Source: Yinghuangia sp045039925 (GTDB lineage Bacteria > Actinomycetota > Actinomycetes > Streptomycetales > Streptomycetaceae). From it: a stretch of 64,000 nt of DNA. The stretch lies in assembly GCA_045039925.1 (NCBI GenBank), contig CP108400.1, positions 7,998,001 through 8,062,000 of the forward strand. The letters are read 5' to 3'. Numbering within the stretch: position 1 is the first letter of the stretch; every line of letters begins with the position of its first letter. The translations under genes were made by a program, and so were the position numbers. This document shows positions 42,988 to 51,283 of the stretch, one piece after another. The notes below the pieces were generated by a model that worked only from the letters and a program-made list of their open reading frames with translations, did not search any database and had not been told where the DNA came from.

Positions 42988-43076
42988 CAACCTTCTCGGC
43001 ATGCGGGCGTACGGACCGACTGATGTCACGCCTGACACCCGATTCGAGCCGCCGTGGGCCTCGTGCAGGTACGGTA

Positions 43077-43090
43077 TTCCTGTACAGGAA
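43077..43090. promoter_or_regulatory. TTCCTGTACAGGAA operator
   Basis: This perfect 14-bp palindrome is immediately followed by ATG 43091, upstream of the GntR coding region. A 12-of-14 match lies at 52786-52799. Confidence 0.8.
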
Positions 43091-43132
43091 ATGCGGATGT
43101 CAGGCTCGCGGGCCGGCCAGGGAACGGATGCG

Positions 43133-43879
43133 ATGAGCGCAGGTGTGCACGACAAGCCGTGGCGCGGCCCGAAGTCCTCGCAGAGGCTCGCTCATGTGCT
43201 GGCGCAGCCGATCCTGTCCGGCGAGGTCCGACAGGGAGACCGGCTGCCGAACGAGCAGGAGATGATGGCCCTGTACGGCGCCGGCCGGCCGACGGTTCGC
43301 GAGGCGCTCAGGCTGTTGGAGACCCGGGGCCTGATTGTGCTCAAGACCGGGCCGGGCGGCGGACCGATCGTCCGCCGCCCGCCCAAGGGCAGCCTGAGCG
43401 AGGCACTCAGCCTGGTGCTCCAGATCGAGGGCGCGTCTTTCGCCGACGTCAGCGACGCCCGCGGTGCGCTGGAGCCGATGATCGCGCGCCGCGCGGCCGA
43501 GCGGATCACCGACGCGCAGCTGAAGGAACTCGACGAGACCATCCGCGAGATGCGCGCCAGTCCGGGCAGCCAGGACGTGTTCGCCGCGCAGAACCAGCGC
43601 TTCCACCTGCTGGTTGCCGAAGCCGCTCAGAGCGTGGTGCTGGACGTCTTCGTCAGCACCCTGAAGACGATCGCGGACGGAGTGCGCGTCGGTGTGCAGT
43701 ACTCGCCGCGCAAGCAGGCGGCGATCGCCGATGCGCACGAGGCCATCACGGACGCTCTGCGCGCCCGTGACCCGGACCGGGCCGAGCAGGCGATGCGTGA
43801 CCACCTCGCCGAGGCGGAGCGCTACTGGCGCCGCCGCTACCCGGAGCTGATGACGCGTCCGGTGCGCTGGACGTACTGA
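43133..43879 (+). CDS. GntR-family (FadR/FCD type) regulator
   Basis: The start is ATG 43133 (248 residues) after GGGAACGG; in-frame ATGs at 43091 and 43097 are alternatives that would abut the palindrome. The winged helix has R-L-P-N-E-Q-E-M-M and R-P-T-V-R-E-A-L-R-L-L-E-T-R-G-L-I, followed by an FCD domain with R-F-H-L-L-V-A-E-A-A and A-D-A-H-E-A-I. Such proteins sense acids or acyl-CoA intermediates. The adjacent palindrome recurs at the aldehyde/alcohol dehydrogenase promoter, which points to control of that operon as well as itself. Confidence 0.9.
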   Translation: MSAGVHDKPWRGPKSSQRLAHVLAQPILSGEVRQGDRLPNEQEMMALYGAGRPTVREALRLLETRGLIVLKTGPGGGPIVRRPPKGSLSEALSLVLQIEGASFADVSDARGALEPMIARRAAERITDAQLKELDETIREMRASPGSQDVFAAQNQRFHLLVAEAAQSVVLDVFVSTLKTIADGVRVGVQYSPRKQAAIADAHEAITDALRARDPDRAEQAMRDHLAEAERYWRRRYPELMTRPVRWTY

Positions 43880-43933
43880 ACTGCCCACCGACTTGAGTCT
43901 GTTGAGGCCTCGCCGGACCGGCGGCGGACCGGT

Positions 43934-43970
43934 GTCTGCCCGCCTGCGCCAGGGGCGCAGACGGACAGAC
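43934..43970. terminator. Long imperfect hairpin between gntR and the binding-protein gene
   Basis: A 17-bp stem with two mismatches and a 3-nt loop (43934-43950 with 43954-43970) lies in the 116-bp convergent gap. It could serve both genes. Confidence 0.7.
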
Positions 43971-43995
43971 GCGGCGAGTGCTCCGGGCCGGCGGG

Positions 43996-45312
43996 TCAGG
44001 ACGTCGAGACGACGAACTTCTGCGCTGCCGGGTCGTACTTGAACAGCCGCGCCGGGATGGCGCCGTGCGGGCTCGCCTGCGCGTACGTGGCCTTGTCGGC
44101 GTAGCCCGGGTCCTGGAACGAGCCGAGCGAGAATCCGGCGTTCTGGAAGGACTCGTAGTTGAGGTCCTGGCCCGCCTTCTCCGCTATCGCCTTGAAGATC
44201 GCCAGGTTGCGGCATGCGGCGCTTGCCGAGACCTGCGGGGTGGGGGCCCCCGCCGGGAGGCTGGTCGGGTCAACGGTGAGCTTGCCCTTGAGCTCGGGGC
44301 CGGCGGCCTCGATCGTGGTCATGCAGTCCTGGTTCGCGGCGTCGCTCCACTGCGTGTTCAGTCCGAGGGCCGCGGCGTCGGCCAGGGTGGTGAAGTCGTG
44401 CTTGCCCTTGTCATTGGCGTACGCCTGGACCTGCAAGTAGTCGGTGAACAGCAGTCGGGGGCGGTACTTGGTCTGCTCCAGCACCTGCGGGAACGAGGCA
44501 CCCATGCTGCCGACGACGACCAGGGCTTCGGCCCCGGCCGCCTGGAACTTCTGGATGAACACGCCGGTCTGCTGGCCGATCGCCGCCGCGTCGGTTGCGG
44601 GCGCGTCGAGGACGCCGGTCTCCACCGGAGTGATCCCCAGCTTCTGGAGGGCGGGGATGACGGTGTCCTTCATCACGCCCTGCTCGTTGACGTTGGACAG
44701 CACGGCGACCTTCTTGCCGGTGAGGCTGTTGTCGCCGTTGAACAGGGCGAGCCCGTCCCCGACTTCGTCGCCGCCGCGGGCGTCGCTGAACCACGGGGCC
44801 TGGGCCTGCGCGTAGCGCTTGGCGGTGAGCTGTCCGCCGATGGCCGCGGTCTTGTTGGTCTGCACGTAGCACAGCGGTTCGTCGCCGTTGAAGTTGCCGA
44901 GGACGGCGAAGACCTTCTCGTCCTGGGTGAGCTTGACGCAGGTCTCCTGGGCGGCGGCGGGGGAGATGAGGTTGATCTTGCCGAACACCGGGACGATCTT
45001 GCGGCCGTTGATGCCGCCCGCGTCGTTGATCTTCTTGATCAGCGCGTTGTACGCGGCCTCGTAGGGTCCGTGGTCGATGCTGACGAACTGCCTGACGGAC
45101 TCGAGGTCCGGGTACGTGATGCCGACCTTGATGCTGTCCGCGGTGACGCCAGGGGCGACCTTGGGTGCGGGCGGCGCCACGGGGGCGCCGGAGGGACCGG
45201 TCTTCGCATCGTCCTTCTTCTCGGCCGTACAGCCGGAGACCACGAGGGCGGCGGCTGCCGCGAGGATCACCGCGGTGCGGCGTCCGGCACGGGGGGACAG
45301 CGACGAAGTCAT
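43996..45312 (-). CDS. ABC transporter substrate-binding lipoprotein (branched-chain/aromatic acid type)
   Basis: The start is ATG 45312; the product has 438 residues. The lipoprotein signal is R-R-T-A-V-I-L-A-A-A-A-A-L-V-V-S-G-C28. The mature part is a type I periplasmic-binding fold: I-K-V-G-I-T-Y-P-D-L, L-I-K-K-I-N-D-A-G-G-I-N-G-R-K-I, then G-K-K-V-A-V-L-S and a second lobe. It delivers a ligand to the fused importer encoded just upstream (58 bp gap), so it is the last gene of a three-gene operon. The family name suggests branched-chain amino acids, but in catabolic islands such proteins often bind aromatic or terpenoid acids. Confidence 0.92.
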   Translation of the reverse strand: MTSSLSPRAGRRTAVILAAAAALVVSGCTAEKKDDAKTGPSGAPVAPPAPKVAPGVTADSIKVGITYPDLESVRQFVSIDHGPYEAAYNALIKKINDAGGINGRKIVPVFGKINLISPAAAQETCVKLTQDEKVFAVLGNFNGDEPLCYVQTNKTAAIGGQLTAKRYAQAQAPWFSDARGGDEVGDGLALFNGDNSLTGKKVAVLSNVNEQGVMKDTVIPALQKLGITPVETGVLDAPATDAAAIGQQTGVFIQKFQAAGAEALVVVGSMGASFPQVLEQTKYRPRLLFTDYLQVQAYANDKGKHDFTTLADAAALGLNTQWSDAANQDCMTTIEAAGPELKGKLTVDPTSLPAGAPTPQVSASAACRNLAIFKAIAEKAGQDLNYESFQNAGFSLGSFQDPGYADKATYAQASPHGAIPARLFKYDPAAQKFVVSTS

Positions 45313-45370
45313 GGTGGAGATCCGTTTCTGGTCGTGGGGCTGACTCAAGCGGTCGGTACGGGCTGGTGTG

Positions 45371-48235
45371 TTACGCGGGCGCGGCGGCGTCCGCGGGGGA
45401 CGGCGTCGAGGCCGCCGCGTCGGGCGCACGTCCGCTGCGTTCGATCGCGCGTTCGTCGGTGCCGAGGTAACTGGCGATGACCTTGGGGTCGTTGCGGACC
45501 TCGGACGGTTGCCCGGCGGCGATGACGCGGCCGGTTTCCAGGCAGTAGACGCGGTCGCTGATGCCCATGATCAGCGGCATGTCGTGCTCGATGACCAGCA
45601 TCGAGGCGCCGAGTTCGCGGCGGATCTCCTGGATGAGCGGACCGAACGCCTCGGTCTCGCGCTGCGCCACGCCGGCCGTCGGCTCGTCCAGGCACAACAC
45701 CCGCGCATCCAGGGCCAGCAGTCCGGCCAGTTCGACGATGCGACGGGTCCCGGTGGACAAGTCGCCGACGAACGCGTCGGCATAGCGACCCAGACCGAGG
45801 AAGTCGATCAGGTCGCCGGCATCCGACCGCTTGGCGCGCTCGCGCTTGAAGGTGTGCGGCAAGTGGAGCGCAGTGGACAACAGTCCGGTACGCCCGCGCG
45901 CCTCCAGCGCGATCTGCACGGTCTCGCGCACGGTCAGCTCGGGGAACAGCGTCGCGGCCTGGAAGGTGCGGCCCAGACCGCGCCGTGCACGACCCGCGGG
46001 GGCACTCGACGAGACGTCCCTGCCCAGCAGTTCCACGGTTCCCCTGGCCGGGACGAATCCGCCGATGGCGTTCATCAGCGTGGACTTGCCCGCGCCGTTG
46101 GTGCCGATCAGCCCGACGATCTCGTTCGGCTCCACATCGATGGACACCCCGTCGACCGCAACACGGCCGCCGAACCGGACCTTGACTCCGGAGGTGGCAA
46201 GCACCGGCTTGTGTTCGGGCAGCGGCTTGTGGGTCTTGTGGGCGAGTGCCTTCGGCGGCGCCGATGCGGTCTTGACGGTCGGCGCGGGCCCGAGGCGCTT
46301 GTCCGCCGCGGCGAGGATCGTGTCCCGCAGCGCGTAGCCGATCTGGACCAGCCCGCCCGGGAAGTAGAGCAGCAGGATCAGCAGACCCAGGCTGGAGGTG
46401 AGCAGCGGCACCAGCTCGTTGTCGGGCATGAACGACGGCAGGCCGATGACCCACAGCGCGCCCAGGACCGAGCCGGACACCGACCCGAGGCCGCCGATCA
46501 CCACGATCGACACCAGGGTCAGCGAGTCGGGGCTGAGGAAGTACTTGTCGGTGTACGGCACGCTCTGCACCGCACCGGCGAGCAATGCCCCGCCCAGCCC
46601 GGCGATGCCGCCGGCCAGTGCGAAGGCACGCAGCTTCACCCGGGCGGCCCCGATGGTGTACGCGGCGGCGGTCGCCGGGTTGTCGCGCACCCCGATGGTG
46701 GTGCGGCCGACGCCGGACTTGCGCAGCCTGGCCACGACCGCGAGTACCACGGCCAACACGATCAATACGAGGTAGTAGTAGGCGCGTTGCGAAGAGACGT
46801 CGATGCCGAAAACCGTGCTGCGAGGGAACGACGCGGTGCTTGTGCCCTCGTCGTGGAACAGCTCGCGGCGGTACAGGTACTGCTCGGCGGTAACTGCCAG
46901 AGCGAACGTGCTGACCGCGAGCAGCAGCCCGCGCACGCGCAGGGCTCCGGCTCCGACCAGTGCCGCCAGCGCCGCCGTCACCAGCGAGGCAGCCAACACC
47001 GCCGCCGGGAAGGTCAGCCCGCGGAACTCGTACACGGTGCCGCCCACACCGATTCGCAGGCCCCGATTGAGCGCCGCGGCCGTGAGGGCGCCGAGTCCCG
47101 CGAACGCCATCTGTCCCAGCGAGAGTTGTCCGGCCCACCCGGTGAGGATGGTGACAGATGCCGCGCATATCGCGTAGCCGAGGATGACGGTGTAGAGGAG
47201 GTGCCGCGACGGCTGCGTGACCATGAGGGGTAGGACGATGGCGATCGCGCCCAACAGCAGTAGGCCGGACTTCTCCAGGTGGCGCACCCACCACACCCGG
47301 CGCAGTCGCTCGGGCACCGGCTTGATCTTCGGTGCGAAGGAGAACGACGAGGCCTCGGTGTCCCGGCCGCGGCTCACGAAGAAGACCGCGGCCAGCACGA
47401 TGATCAGGACCGTCAGGTCCGTCAAGCCGGGTTGGTCCAGCCAGTTGAACTGGATGAAGGCCTGGAGCAGACCAAGGCCGATCCCGGCGAGCAGAGCTGT
47501 GCGGAAGGAGGCCATGCGGGCGATGACGGCCGCGGCGAGTGCGCGGAGCAGCGTCGTGGGTCCCAGGGTGGTGATCTGCGTCAGCGACTTGTTCTGCGCC
47601 GAGATCATGATCAGGCACAGCGTGCCGAGCAGCCCGGCCAGCGCCCAGACCGCAGTGGACACGATCTTCGGGCTGATGCCGTTCAGCCGGGCCAGTTCCG
47701 GGTTGCCGGCGGACGCCTTGACGGTCTTTCCGAGCACTGTCCGACCGAGGAACCAGCTCAGCATCAGCGCGGCCACGGGGACCGCGACCAGGATGCTCAG
47801 CTGTGCCCCGGTGATCTGGAGGTCGTCGACCGGCGACCAGGTGCCCGACCACGGCACCGGGTACGACTCTGTCGTGTAGTCGTCGAGGTCCGGGTACGCG
47901 GTCACGATCGTCAGCGCGAGCTGGGCGACGCCGATGGTGGCGACCAGGACGATCACGCGCGGCGCGTTGAACAGGCGGCGCACGACCGCCAGATCGATGA
48001 TCGCGCCGAATGCGGCGCCGACGGCGAGCGCGACCGGCAGGGCGATCCAGTAGGGAACGCCGTACCGCACCGCGAGCAGGGCGAACAGCACGGACCCGAC
48101 GAGACCCATGTTGGCGACGGCGAAGTTGATGACGCGCGTGGAGCGGTGCACGAGCACGATGCACATCGCGAGCAGGCCGATCACGAGCCCGGTGACCGCG
48201 CCGTCGAACAGCAGTTGCAGGGTCGGCATTTCCAT
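45371..48235 (-). CDS. Fused ABC importer: LivH permease, LivM permease and LivG ATPase in one chain
   Basis: The open frame reaches far upstream, but the conserved start is ATG 48235, 5 bp after the preceding stop; the product has 954 residues. Residues ~1-300 are a LivH-type permease (L-V-H-R-S-T-R-V-I-N-F-A-V-A-N-M-G). ~320-640 are a LivM-type permease (G-W-A-G-Q-L-S-L-G-Q-M-A-F-A-G-L-G). ~690-930 are a LivG-type ATPase with Walker A G-T-N-G-A-G-K-S (711-718), signature-like L-S-T-G and Walker B L-C-L-D-E-P. A linker rich in lysine and proline joins permease and ATPase. With one ATPase, a second must come from the partner gene. LivHM fusions are known; the three-way fusion is less usual. 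Confidence 0.93.
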   Translation of the reverse strand: MEMPTLQLLFDGAVTGLVIGLLAMCIVLVHRSTRVINFAVANMGLVGSVLFALLAVRYGVPYWIALPVALAVGAAFGAIIDLAVVRRLFNAPRVIVLVATIGVAQLALTIVTAYPDLDDYTTESYPVPWSGTWSPVDDLQITGAQLSILVAVPVAALMLSWFLGRTVLGKTVKASAGNPELARLNGISPKIVSTAVWALAGLLGTLCLIMISAQNKSLTQITTLGPTTLLRALAAAVIARMASFRTALLAGIGLGLLQAFIQFNWLDQPGLTDLTVLIIVLAAVFFVSRGRDTEASSFSFAPKIKPVPERLRRVWWVRHLEKSGLLLLGAIAIVLPLMVTQPSRHLLYTVILGYAICAASVTILTGWAGQLSLGQMAFAGLGALTAAALNRGLRIGVGGTVYEFRGLTFPAAVLAASLVTAALAALVGAGALRVRGLLLAVSTFALAVTAEQYLYRRELFHDEGTSTASFPRSTVFGIDVSSQRAYYYLVLIVLAVVLAVVARLRKSGVGRTTIGVRDNPATAAAYTIGAARVKLRAFALAGGIAGLGGALLAGAVQSVPYTDKYFLSPDSLTLVSIVVIGGLGSVSGSVLGALWVIGLPSFMPDNELVPLLTSSLGLLILLLYFPGGLVQIGYALRDTILAAADKRLGPAPTVKTASAPPKALAHKTHKPLPEHKPVLATSGVKVRFGGRVAVDGVSIDVEPNEIVGLIGTNGAGKSTLMNAIGGFVPARGTVELLGRDVSSSAPAGRARRGLGRTFQAATLFPELTVRETVQIALEARGRTGLLSTALHLPHTFKRERAKRSDAGDLIDFLGLGRYADAFVGDLSTGTRRIVELAGLLALDARVLCLDEPTAGVAQRETEAFGPLIQEIRRELGASMLVIEHDMPLIMGISDRVYCLETGRVIAAGQPSEVRNDPKVIASYLGTDERAIERSGRAPDAAASTPSPADAAAPA

Positions 48236-48240
48236 CGTCG

Positions 48241-50517
48241 TCAGCCGCCTTCCGTGCCGAGGAAGACCGCGCGGGCGAGATCCTCGCGTTCGGCGAGTTC
48301 GCGGGCCGGTCCGGTGAAGCGGACCTGGCCCTTCTCCAGGAACACCGCCCGGTCGGCGATCGCCAGGGCGATGTTCAGCGACTGCTCGACGATCACGACG
48401 GTCAGTCCGTCGGACTTGAGGCGCTCGATGATCGCCAGCAGGTCCTGGACCACCACCGGCGCCAAGCCGAGGGAGAGTTCGTCGATCAGCAGCACCTCGG
48501 GGTCCTTCAACAGGACCATCGCGAGCGCCAGCATCTGCTGCTGCCCGCCGGACAGCGAACCGGCGATTTGCGACTGCCGCCCCGCCAGGTCCGGGAACAG
48601 GTCGAGCACGTACGCGAACCTGCGGACGCGGTCGTCCGGGTCCTTGCGCACGCGGAACGCGGCCATCTCCAGGTTCTCCCGGACGGTCATGTCCGGGAAC
48701 ACGCCCTTGCCGCCCGGCAGCAGGTGAACGCCGTACTGCCCGCGCTGTTCGGGAGCGACGTACGTGATGGTGCGACCGTTCAAGCGGACGACGCCTCGCG
48801 ACGGCGTACCCAGCCCGCAGATCACCTTCAGGATCGTCGACTTGCCCGCGCCGTTGGTGCCCAGTAGGGCAAGGGTCTCTCCGCGCTTGACGTCGAAGGC
48901 GACGTCGAAGAGCACCTGCACGTGGCCGTAGGAGAAGTCGATGTTGTTGACCTGGAGCACCGGGATGTTCTCCGGGTCCTGCAACTGCCGGTCCCGCTCT
49001 TCGAGTTCCTCGCGCAGTTCGTGCACGACCAACGACAGGTCGTTCTTGATGAAGCCGGAGCTGCGCACCACCATGAGCCCGCCGATCAAGGTGGAGGGGA
49101 TGCCGACCACCAGGACCGCCACGCGCGGGTCGTAGGCGTTGCTGATCAGTCCGGAGACCAAGGCGCCGCCGGTCGCGCCGATGAAGAAGATGTAGATCGC
49201 CGACAGGGCGCTGCCGAGCCCGCGCAGCCGGTACGGCACCACGGACGACAGGACCGGGCCGACCATGGCGAAGGTCACCGACGACAGCACCGCCGCCGGG
49301 ATGCCGGCCAGCATGAACGCGATCCCGTTCGGCATCGCCCACTGCATCGGCAGCAGCACGGCACCCGGCAGGACCAGGTACCCCAGCAGGGCCAGTGCGC
49401 GTGACGGGTCACGGCGGTAGAGCCGGTCGTACCAGGGGCCGACGAACGGCAGCGCCACCAACAGCGACACACCGCTGATCGAACCCATCACACCGCGCTG
49501 GAACGTGGACATTCCGAAGTGGTCCTCGGCCCACAGGTTTTGGAGCACCCCGCCGGTGAACAGACTGAAGCCCAGGGCGGAGAACGCCATGATCGAGCTC
49601 TTGATCGAGCGGATCCGCATCAACCGCGCGAACGCCGCCTCCACCGATATCGGCATCGGCTTCGCGTCCTCGACGACCTCGCCCAGCACCGACTTCATCT
49701 CGTGCTGGCCGCGCGGGGGTTCGGGGAGTCGGAACGCCCAGATCGCGATCAGCAGTGCGGGAAGTCCGAGGATGAGGAACGGCCAGCGCCAGCCGTCGTC
49801 CCCACCGGCGAGCGTCGCGATGCCGCCGACCGCGAGTGGGCTCAGTGCCCCTGCGGTGCGTGCGGCTCCCGCGTTGATGGTGGCGAGCCGGCCGCGGACG
49901 CCGATGGGGTAGGCGTCGGCGTTCAGCGACCCGTGTACCGGGAGCGTGCTGGACTTTGCCACGCCCACGCCGAAGCGGGCCAGGAAGAAGAGGAACGCGT
50001 TGGCGGCCAGGCCACACGCGAACACCATTGCGGAGAACGCGATGCCGGCCCAACCGATCACCCGGCTGCGGCGGCACCGGTCGGCAAGCCAGCCCATCGG
50101 CAGCGCGCCGAGCACGAGGAACGCGCCGGACGCGGCGGAGATGAAGACGATGGCGCCGTCGCTCATCCCGAACGCGTCCCGGATGTCCGGGGCGAGGATC
50201 CCCAGCGCGGCCGACTCCAGCTCGTCCATCGCGGCGAGCGTTGTCAGGGTGAGGAATGTGGCCGATCCACCCGCAGCCAGCCCTTGACGGACCGTCAAGC
50301 GCTCGTCCCCGACCCCGGGCAGCAGTTCGTCGGCGAACAGCACCTCGCGCGAAGCCTCGGCCTGCCGCTTCTGACGCTCGGCTTCGGCATCGATGAGCCC
50401 GGCGGCGAGACCGGCGGCGGACGGCGCCGAGGGAGCCGAGGGAGCCGAGGGGGCCGGCGAGCCTGTCGGCGCACTCACAGCCGTGTCCGATCGGGATGCG
50501 ACGGACAAGCGGTGCAC
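48241..50517 (-). CDS. MFS permease fused to a LivF-type ABC ATPase
   Basis: This 758-residue chain starts at ATG 50517. After a low-complexity stretch (repeated P-S-A, ~25-38), residues ~80-490 form a 12-helix major facilitator domain (M-D-E-L-E-S-A-A-L-G-I-L-A-P-D-I, the loop G-W-L-A-D-R-C-R-R-S-R). Residues ~520-758 are a LivF-type ATPase: Walker A G-T-N-G-A-G-K-S-T (553-561), signature L-S-G-G-Q-Q-Q, Walker B L-L-I-D-E-L-S. The two are joined by a charged helix (E-L-R-E-E-L-E-E-R-D-R). The frame is continuous, with no stop or start at the junction. It is the first gene of the importer operon. LacI-type sites lie upstream. Confidence 0.92.
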   Translation of the reverse strand: MHRLSVASRSDTAVSAPTGSPAPSAPSAPSAPSAAGLAAGLIDAEAERQKRQAEASREVLFADELLPGVGDERLTVRQGLAAGGSATFLTLTTLAAMDELESAALGILAPDIRDAFGMSDGAIVFISAASGAFLVLGALPMGWLADRCRRSRVIGWAGIAFSAMVFACGLAANAFLFFLARFGVGVAKSSTLPVHGSLNADAYPIGVRGRLATINAGAARTAGALSPLAVGGIATLAGGDDGWRWPFLILGLPALLIAIWAFRLPEPPRGQHEMKSVLGEVVEDAKPMPISVEAAFARLMRIRSIKSSIMAFSALGFSLFTGGVLQNLWAEDHFGMSTFQRGVMGSISGVSLLVALPFVGPWYDRLYRRDPSRALALLGYLVLPGAVLLPMQWAMPNGIAFMLAGIPAAVLSSVTFAMVGPVLSSVVPYRLRGLGSALSAIYIFFIGATGGALVSGLISNAYDPRVAVLVVGIPSTLIGGLMVVRSSGFIKNDLSLVVHELREELEERDRQLQDPENIPVLQVNNIDFSYGHVQVLFDVAFDVKRGETLALLGTNGAGKSTILKVICGLGTPSRGVVRLNGRTITYVAPEQRGQYGVHLLPGGKGVFPDMTVRENLEMAAFRVRKDPDDRVRRFAYVLDLFPDLAGRQSQIAGSLSGGQQQMLALAMVLLKDPEVLLIDELSLGLAPVVVQDLLAIIERLKSDGLTVVIVEQSLNIALAIADRAVFLEKGQVRFTGPARELAEREDLARAVFLGTEGG

Positions 50518-50648
50518 TTCAGCATGGGGAATCTCCGCGGTGGACGTGCTGACGGAACATCAGCGGGCGGCGGTTGGTCCGGCGAGCGCCGAACCTGCGA
50601 ACGGCGTCGACGAGCGCGGGCAGGCGCGCCCCGCTGCTGGCTGGGGAA

Positions 50649-50660
50649 TGAACCGATTCA
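50649..50660. promoter_or_regulatory. TGAACCGATTCA LacI-like site
   Basis: This near-palindrome lies 132 bp before the MFS-LivF start. It differs by one base from the site at 35953 ahead of the MFS gene. Confidence 0.65.
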
Positions 50661-50726
50661 ATGAACCGGCCCACATGTCGGTCGCGTTAATTTCGGGGCT
50701 GTGCCGGGGAGCGTAGCCGCAGAGGC

Positions 50727-50738
50727 TTGCGCGCGCTA
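50727..50738. promoter_or_regulatory. TTGCGCGCGCTA LacI operator, copy 3
   Basis: This is the exact reverse complement of the site at 38531. It lies 210 bp upstream of the MFS-LivF operon, 12 kb from the lacI gene. Confidence 0.75.
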
Positions 50739-50749
50739 GTGGCGGAACT

Positions 50750-51049
50750 TGCGTTTTCCGCCGGGCTCTGATCTCGCCGCGGCCCCGACGGCGGTGCCGG
50801 CCTGCGCATTTTGCGTACTAACTACGTTTCGGTACGGTCGCCGACGTTGTCGGGCTGTCTCGGTCGACCCCGCGCAGCTCTTGCGATTTTTGTGTAACCC
50901 GTATTTCATTTTCTTTGGCCGGGGCTGCCGACGGCCGGACAACCGCGTACCAGAGACGCGGGCCCGGCGAGGAGTCGGCCGCGCGTCAGGGTGACCACGC
51001 GAACGTGCCCGGGCCTTTCCGGACGGCTTCCCTGCTGAGGAGCACGACC
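50750..51049. other. Non-coding stretch upstream of a gene remnant
   Basis: No real gene is visible. AT-rich patches lie at 50805-50850 and 50885-50920; the latter contains TTTTTGTGTAA, sharing ten bases with TTTTTGTGTATG at 25426. It is probably the old promoter of the remnant that starts at 51050. Confidence 0.4.
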
Positions 51050-51175
51050 ATGGCCGTCATCGGCGTCGACGCCCACTGCGAACCCAAACCGCGGGCGTGC
51101 GGCCGTGCTCGCGGGGCGGCGGGAGCACCGGCTCGGCAGCCCGTACCCGCTGCGTCACAACGGGACGAACCATGA
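51050..51175 (+). pseudogene. Scraps of an amidohydrolase N-terminus and an NTF2-like protein
   Basis: ATG 51050, behind GAGGAG, begins M-A-V-I-G-V-D-A-H-C-E-P-K-P, the N-terminal metal-ligand motif of amidohydrolase-2 proteins (compare the gene at 11835). After about 14 codons homology stops. In the neighbouring frame, from about 51117, comes R-R-E-H-R-L-G-S-P-Y-P-L-R-H-N, which matches the middle of the NTF2-like protein at 6646 (H-R-R-H-S-P-Y-P-L-R-H-H). Two genes have been reduced to about 40 bp each and joined. It is followed by the aldehyde dehydrogenase terminator. Confidence 0.5.
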
Positions 51176-51216
51176 CACTTGCGGAACACCGGTCCGGTTG
51201 ATCGGGGCCGCAGGCG

Positions 51217-51260
51217 GGCGTGGGGGCGAGCCGACCGTACGGTCGGCTCGCCCCCACGCC
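51217..51260. terminator. 44-bp perfect palindrome after the aldehyde dehydrogenase gene
   Basis: It is symmetric about 51238/51239 with no mismatch. In RNA it folds to a ~20-bp stem with a tight loop. It lies 24 bp past the minus-strand stop at 51284 and is the strongest hairpin in the window. Confidence 0.85.
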
Positions 51261-51283
51261 TGATGTCTTCGGGTGCCGGGCGG

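Noticed and set aside
45371..49342. Single 1323-residue minus-strand frame covering LivHMG and part of MFS-LivF
   Set aside because: The portion upstream of 48235 is antisense-frame noise over the MFS-LivF gene. Conservation starts at the LivH N-terminus.
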